Shown piece by piece: positions 60,057 through 64,000 of a stretch of DNA of 64,000 nt. The notes beneath the pieces were generated by a model. It did not search any database. It was given only the letters and a program-made list of their open reading frames with translations, and was not told the DNA's origin. The first letter of the stretch is position 1. Each line of letters opens with the position of its first letter. Position numbers and translations under genes: made by a program. The DNA comes from Crocodylus rhombifer (lineage: Eukaryota; Chordata; Crocodylia; Crocodylidae), in assembly GCA_038503035.1 (NCBI GenBank), contig JAVSML010021685.1, forward strand, positions 105,152 through 169,151. Reading direction: 5' to 3'.

Positions 60057-60420
60057 GTAACACAAAGCGAACATAAGCGAAACGAACCTAAACCGAACTC
60101 AAACAAGAAAACAGCAAACGAATTAAAACTGAGCCAACTTGAACGGAATGGAACAAAACTAAGCGGACAAACCGAACTGAAACGGCGTAACCCAGAACGA
60201 AACGAACCAAAGCGTAACGACTCTACACGAAACGAAACTCAACGAAGCGAATCCAAACGACGAAATGAAAAACCCGAAGTAAAGCGAAGAACACAAACCG
60301 AACTTGAAGAAACCGTGATAACTGAACCAAAGCGTACCAAAATGAAACAAAGTCTGAAGCGTAACGAAACCACACGAAATGAATCGAAACAAAACGAAGA
60401 AAAACCAAGCGTAACGGAAA
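60057..60420 (+). repeat. RNE/KRNE repeat region at the start of pro-pol
   Basis: Degenerate tandem words such as 'cgaaacgaaccaaagcgtaa' and 'cgaaacgaaactcaacgaag' encode about 120 residues of Arg, Lys, Asn, Glu, Thr and Ser (for example KRNEPKPN, RNPERNEPKRND, RNETQRSESKRRNE). It lies between the frameshift site and protease, where most retroviruses have little sequence, and is strongly basic overall. Confidence 0.9.
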
Positions 60421-62597
60421 CTATTTTGTCTGAAGGAGTGCAGGAGAAGGTTGGAGAAAAAGACATGGAAGCCCGAACCGGAAAACAAAAGATATTGGTA
60501 GCGACGAACCACATGAAACTCTTTGATAGCGATCCTCGACCGTACGCCTCAATAGAGATACAGAACCCTGATGATCCGCACGACATCACTACGGCAAGAT
60601 TCCTATTAGATACAGGGGCCCAGGTTAATGTCATCAAACCGTCGATCCCACATCATCGTACCAACAAGGTAATGATGGTTCAAGGCCTCAATGCTGCTAC
60701 CACAACAGCTCGTGTGAAATTTACCATCAAGGGCCATCCCAAACGACTGGATGCGGTCCTCAGGAACGTGAATATTTTAGGAATTCCCGGCATTCGCACT
60801 TTGGAATTGAAACATAAGGTGTCAGAAGTCCTACCTATCATGACTGTACCTAGACCAGAGTGGCATACACCCTCGCTAAAAATCCACTCCCTATGGCGGT
60901 ATACTCCGATACCAACGAAAGTGCATCTTCAGGACCCTCTGGACACCTTGCTAGATGACTTGGTCCGTGAAGGCTCCATCAGGCGAATACAGGCGAGCAC
61001 TTACCTTTCCCCAGGTTGGGGGATACCAAAGCCTGGAAGACCAGACGCCGTACGTCTCGTTGTGGATTATCGTGAGGTTAATAGACGTTGTGTAGCACTG
61101 ACCCAACCTTCATCGAGTACGCTGCCACAGAACCTATATGAGATGGCCAATTATCAAGCCCATGACTGGGTGGGCACGACTATAGATCTAAAGAACATGT
61201 TCTATTCCATACCTATCGACGACTCTGAGGGTATCCTCAACATGTGCATCAGAGGGAAAATGTTTCACTGGAACGTATGTCCGCAGGGCTATCGAAATGC
61301 TCCAGCCTTAGCCACCAGCGCTATGAATGACACCCTTGACAGATTCACCAAAAGCAATGAAATCGCCAAGTCCATCCGAATCTGGGCTTACCTCGATGAC
61401 ATCGCCATCATGGGCAGGAACGCAACCGAAGTAACCCAAGCCACGAACGATCTCATCCAACATTTAACTACTGAAGGATGGATCGTAAATAAAGAAAAAT
61501 CTCAACTGCACCCGACGAGTGAGATCACATTCTTAAGGACTACCTTTACTCGTGACCTCCGTAAAGGCGTGGCCCACGATGATCTCTCCTTTGATTTATG
61601 GAAAAACAAAGAATTATCAAAGAAGGTAGACTTTCAATCCCTGCTGGGAAGATTGAATTGGGTCCGACATTTCATCACTCCTGATCATCTCCCGGTTATA
61701 GCTCGGATTCAGAGGCAAATTCGAGAGAAGTCCAGGCGCCAAACCCCCTGGACCCCAAAGGATGATAAAGCATTACACAACCTCGTAATATCTATTCGGG
61801 GAACGAATCTTCACGCGATTGATTTTGATTCGCCATTAACTGTCACGGTGGGATTTACAACAGAGCACATTTTCACCACGGTAAAGACTACAGATGGAAA
61901 CTTAGTATTTCTCGCTCATCGTACCATCCGTACGAACCAACATCAATATGGTGCCATAGGCAAAACCCTCCTTGCCGCTCAGTTGGCAGAACCACTCGCT
62001 GTCGGCCAAGGATGATTGCAGGCAGTAGGAGCAACTTTGATACCTCGCCTAGCTCACGACCGACCCGATCCATGTTTCCATGGAGAACCAGCCACATGGA
62101 GTGCTTTAGTCTTAAATCACTTATACCATTGGAATGCATGGAAGTACGAGGATCTACCGCCGCCCCCGATCATTGACACAACACTACACCTCACATTGTA
62201 CGGAACAACCCAGCCGGCTTGGATGGCGTCGGATGGTTCCACCCGTGAAGGCGGGAAGTATGGTTTTTATTGTCATCCATGCTGCATACACGATATCAAA
62301 CCCGGCTGTGAGTCAGCCCAACGTAATGAACTCCTGGGATTCCGTGCAGTTACACAGCACTGCTTGGAGAACCACGATGCGACTCTCCCCGTCCCAATCA
62401 TCGCTATTGATTCTCATTACATCTACGAGATAATAACTGGTACGACTAAACCGACTGAGCACCTTGACATTTGGGAAGACACATACCGACTGTTGTCGCA
62501 GTTCACGATCCTACCACTAGTTCGCCACACGTGTTCCCATAGGAATGACACCGACCCGGTACACGCTACAATCGATGAGTTGCTACGACCAGTACCT

Positions 62598-62750
62598 AAT
62601 GATGAAGTACTCCCCCTAGACGATACGAGCGAACCCTCGCCACGACTAGTAGCTACTGATGAAATATTCCCCTTAGACGATACGAGCGAGCCTAAGCCAC
62701 GATTAGTAACTAATGATGAAGTATTCACCCTAGACGAAACGAGCAAACCC
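62598..62750 (+). repeat. 57-bp tandem repeat (about 2.7 copies) in pol
   Basis: Three in-frame units begin at 62,598, 62,655 and 62,712, each 19 codons (NDEVLPLDDTSEPSPRLVA, then TDEIF..., then a partial NDEVF...). The acidic insert lies between RNase H and integrase and keeps the reading frame. Confidence 0.92.
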
Positions 62751-63662
62751 ATTTGTATTGACCCCTACCTCACTTGGTTGCACGAGCGATGGAGTCATCC
62801 AGGCCCCAAGGCATGCTACTCCCGATGGCGTGAGACCATAGTAGAAAAGCCACAGTATGGCTTACATCGTGACTGGAGGCGCGTAGTCCAAGCCTGCGCA
62901 GCCTGTGCAAAGGAGAAAGTACATCCAACGAGGAGCACGCAAGGAGCCCTCGCAAAAGAAAATTTCAACCCAGGTCAAACCTGGCAAGTCGACCTTTTTG
63001 GGCCATTGCCCGGAGCCTCAGTCCCAAATAAGGGGCTACTCGTTATCGATCTCGGCTCTAGGCTAATGACCGTCGTACCCCTTCGGAAGTCCCACGCCGC
63101 AGCAGTTACTACAGCCTTAACCGCCGTCTTCGCGATGTGGCAAGTTCCCACCACAATACAATCGGATGGTGGACCACCTTTTACGTCGAACACTGTCGAA
63201 AAATTCGCTAGGTCATATAACTTTACATGGCATCATCACCTTCCTTACCATCCCCAGTCCAATGGGGTTGTGGAACGGGCCATAGGACTTTATAAAGAAG
63301 CGCTCCGAGTAACGGGAAATGGGAGTTATCGAAATTGGACAGTCCGTAATCATGAGATCCTAATTAATCTGAATGAGACCAAACGCTTGTGGGAACAATC
63401 TACGGAAAAACCAGTCGAACCATGGGAGAAGAAATTTGCAGACAACGAGCTAGTGTGGGTCTCCCTTCCAGACCATAATCATCGCCATCCTAAAGTTTTG
63501 CAAGGCGTAATACAATCCGCGGAGAGCTATCCGAACACCTACTTGGTCACCCTTACATATAGCGGACGGACCATACTCACCCACCACAACTGGCTATCAA
63601 GACGCTCTAATACAGAAACGATTCTACCACAAGACGTTAACGATACCAATGATACTACTTAA

Positions 63663-63879
63663 AGTCACAGCTCCTGTCCTCCCAGCAAGGGGGCAACTGT
63701 TTGTCCCTTACTAAGTGCTGGAAGGTACAGGAGAAAGAGGTCTATAGGAAAAAAGGACACGTTCTGTTGTTTTGTTTATGTTTGTTGTTTCAGGTTATCG
63801 GATCATTCCTCAGAGGATTTGAGAGGAGCCTGGAAGTTAGAGTGACAACTTAAATCGGAAAAAAAATAAGGCTACAAAG
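63663..63879 (+). other. Pol-env junction with env splice acceptor
   Basis: A T-rich tract ('tttgtttatgtttgttgttt') ending CAG at 63,791-63,793 is a strong splice acceptor placed 86 nt before the candidate env ATG. No other coding signal. Confidence 0.55.
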
Positions 63880-64000
63880 ATGCCAAGAAAACAAAAGGAC
63901 TTTGGAGTAATCTGGATTTTGATGTGTTGTAAATATGTTACTTTTGTATCTGTGGTATCGGTCTCAAAATCTGAGCGGTCTCAAAATTCGGTTCTGTACT
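63880..64000 (+). CDS. env: Start of retroviral env (truncated by window end)
   Basis: ATG at 63,880 (context aagATGc) opens a frame that stays open for 40 codons to the window end. It has a short basic start (MPRKQKD) followed by a hydrophobic stretch (GVIWILMCCKYVTFVSVVSV), as expected for an envelope signal peptide. Position after pol and a splice acceptor supports env. The rest of the protein, its class and its intactness cannot be seen here. Confidence 0.6.
   Translation, partial: MPRKQKDFGVIWILMCCKYVTFVSVVSVSKSERSQNSVLY

Larger units (their letters stand above)
59979..63662 (+). pseudogene. pol: Retroviral Pro-Pol polyprotein with one in-frame stop
   Basis: Entered by -1 frameshift from gag, with no ATG needed. 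One frame runs from 59,979 to TAA at 63,660-63,662, broken only by TGA at 62,013-62,015. Residues 1-678 precede the stop: a charged RNE-repeat extension (about 27-147), protease (FLLDTGAQ, Asp211) and reverse transcriptase (TTIDLKNMF with Asp403; YLDD, Asp473-Asp474). The 548 codons after the stop hold RNase H (Asp73, Glu105, Asp132), an acidic tandem repeat, and integrase with an HHCC finger (His256, His261, Cys294, Cys297) and a D,D-35-E triad (Asp326, Asp384, Glu420). All key catalytic residues are present. The stop lies between RT and RNase H and should abolish full-length Pol, unless read through. Confidence 0.88.

Overview
This is vertebrate genomic DNA, mostly non-coding and dense in interspersed repeats. 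The repeat mix is sauropsid: many CR1 LINE 3' ends with the 'catagaatcatagaa' tail, hAT and Tigger-like DNA transposons, and palindrome-rich MITEs with GGGYRCATCTACA-type ends. A crocodilian (alligator or crocodile) is my best guess, with a turtle second. This is inferred from repeat style, because no conserved protein was recognised to confirm it.

Bases 1-36,000 are A/T-rich and look intronic or intergenic. On the minus strand I see short open exon candidates with splice sites at about 33.7, 33.4, 32.7, 22.0, 20.2, 19.6 and 16.8 kb. A terminal coding exon with a stop lies at 8,311-8,436, followed by a roughly 1.6 kb 3' UTR-like stretch ending at an AATAAA near 6,750. Many of these exons join in phase. 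They suggest one minus-strand gene leaving the CpG island at about 36 kb, but I cannot name it and each exon is only moderately supported.

Bases 35,700-36,620 are a strong CpG island with CCAAT boxes in both orientations, a (CTG)8 run and a plus-strand first-exon candidate (ATG in good context, then a GTGAGC donor). This is probably a bidirectional promoter. From 36.6 to 40.6 kb the plus strand is strikingly T-poor and CA/GA-rich, with a degenerate tandem repeat broken by a CR1 and a hAT element.

Bases 40,600-56,790 contain no convincing gene. They hold several CR1 copies (two retaining recognisable reverse transcriptase fragments), another non-LTR reverse transcriptase fragment nested in a CR1, MITEs and low-complexity DNA.

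The most interesting part is 56,794-64,000, the 5' LTR and most of the body of a young, nearly intact endogenous retrovirus inserted in an older palindromic DNA transposon. It has a primer binding site abutting the LTR, gag beginning 2 nt after that site, and a PPPPY late motif. Gag has no Cys-His box. A canonical A AAA AAC frameshift site with a stem-loop joins gag to pro-pol. Pro-pol starts with a highly charged RNE-repeat extension ahead of protease, RT, RNase H and integrase. A 57-bp tandem repeat separates RNase H from integrase. One in-frame TGA interrupts pol, and an env reading frame begins 120 bases before the window ends; the 3' LTR is outside.
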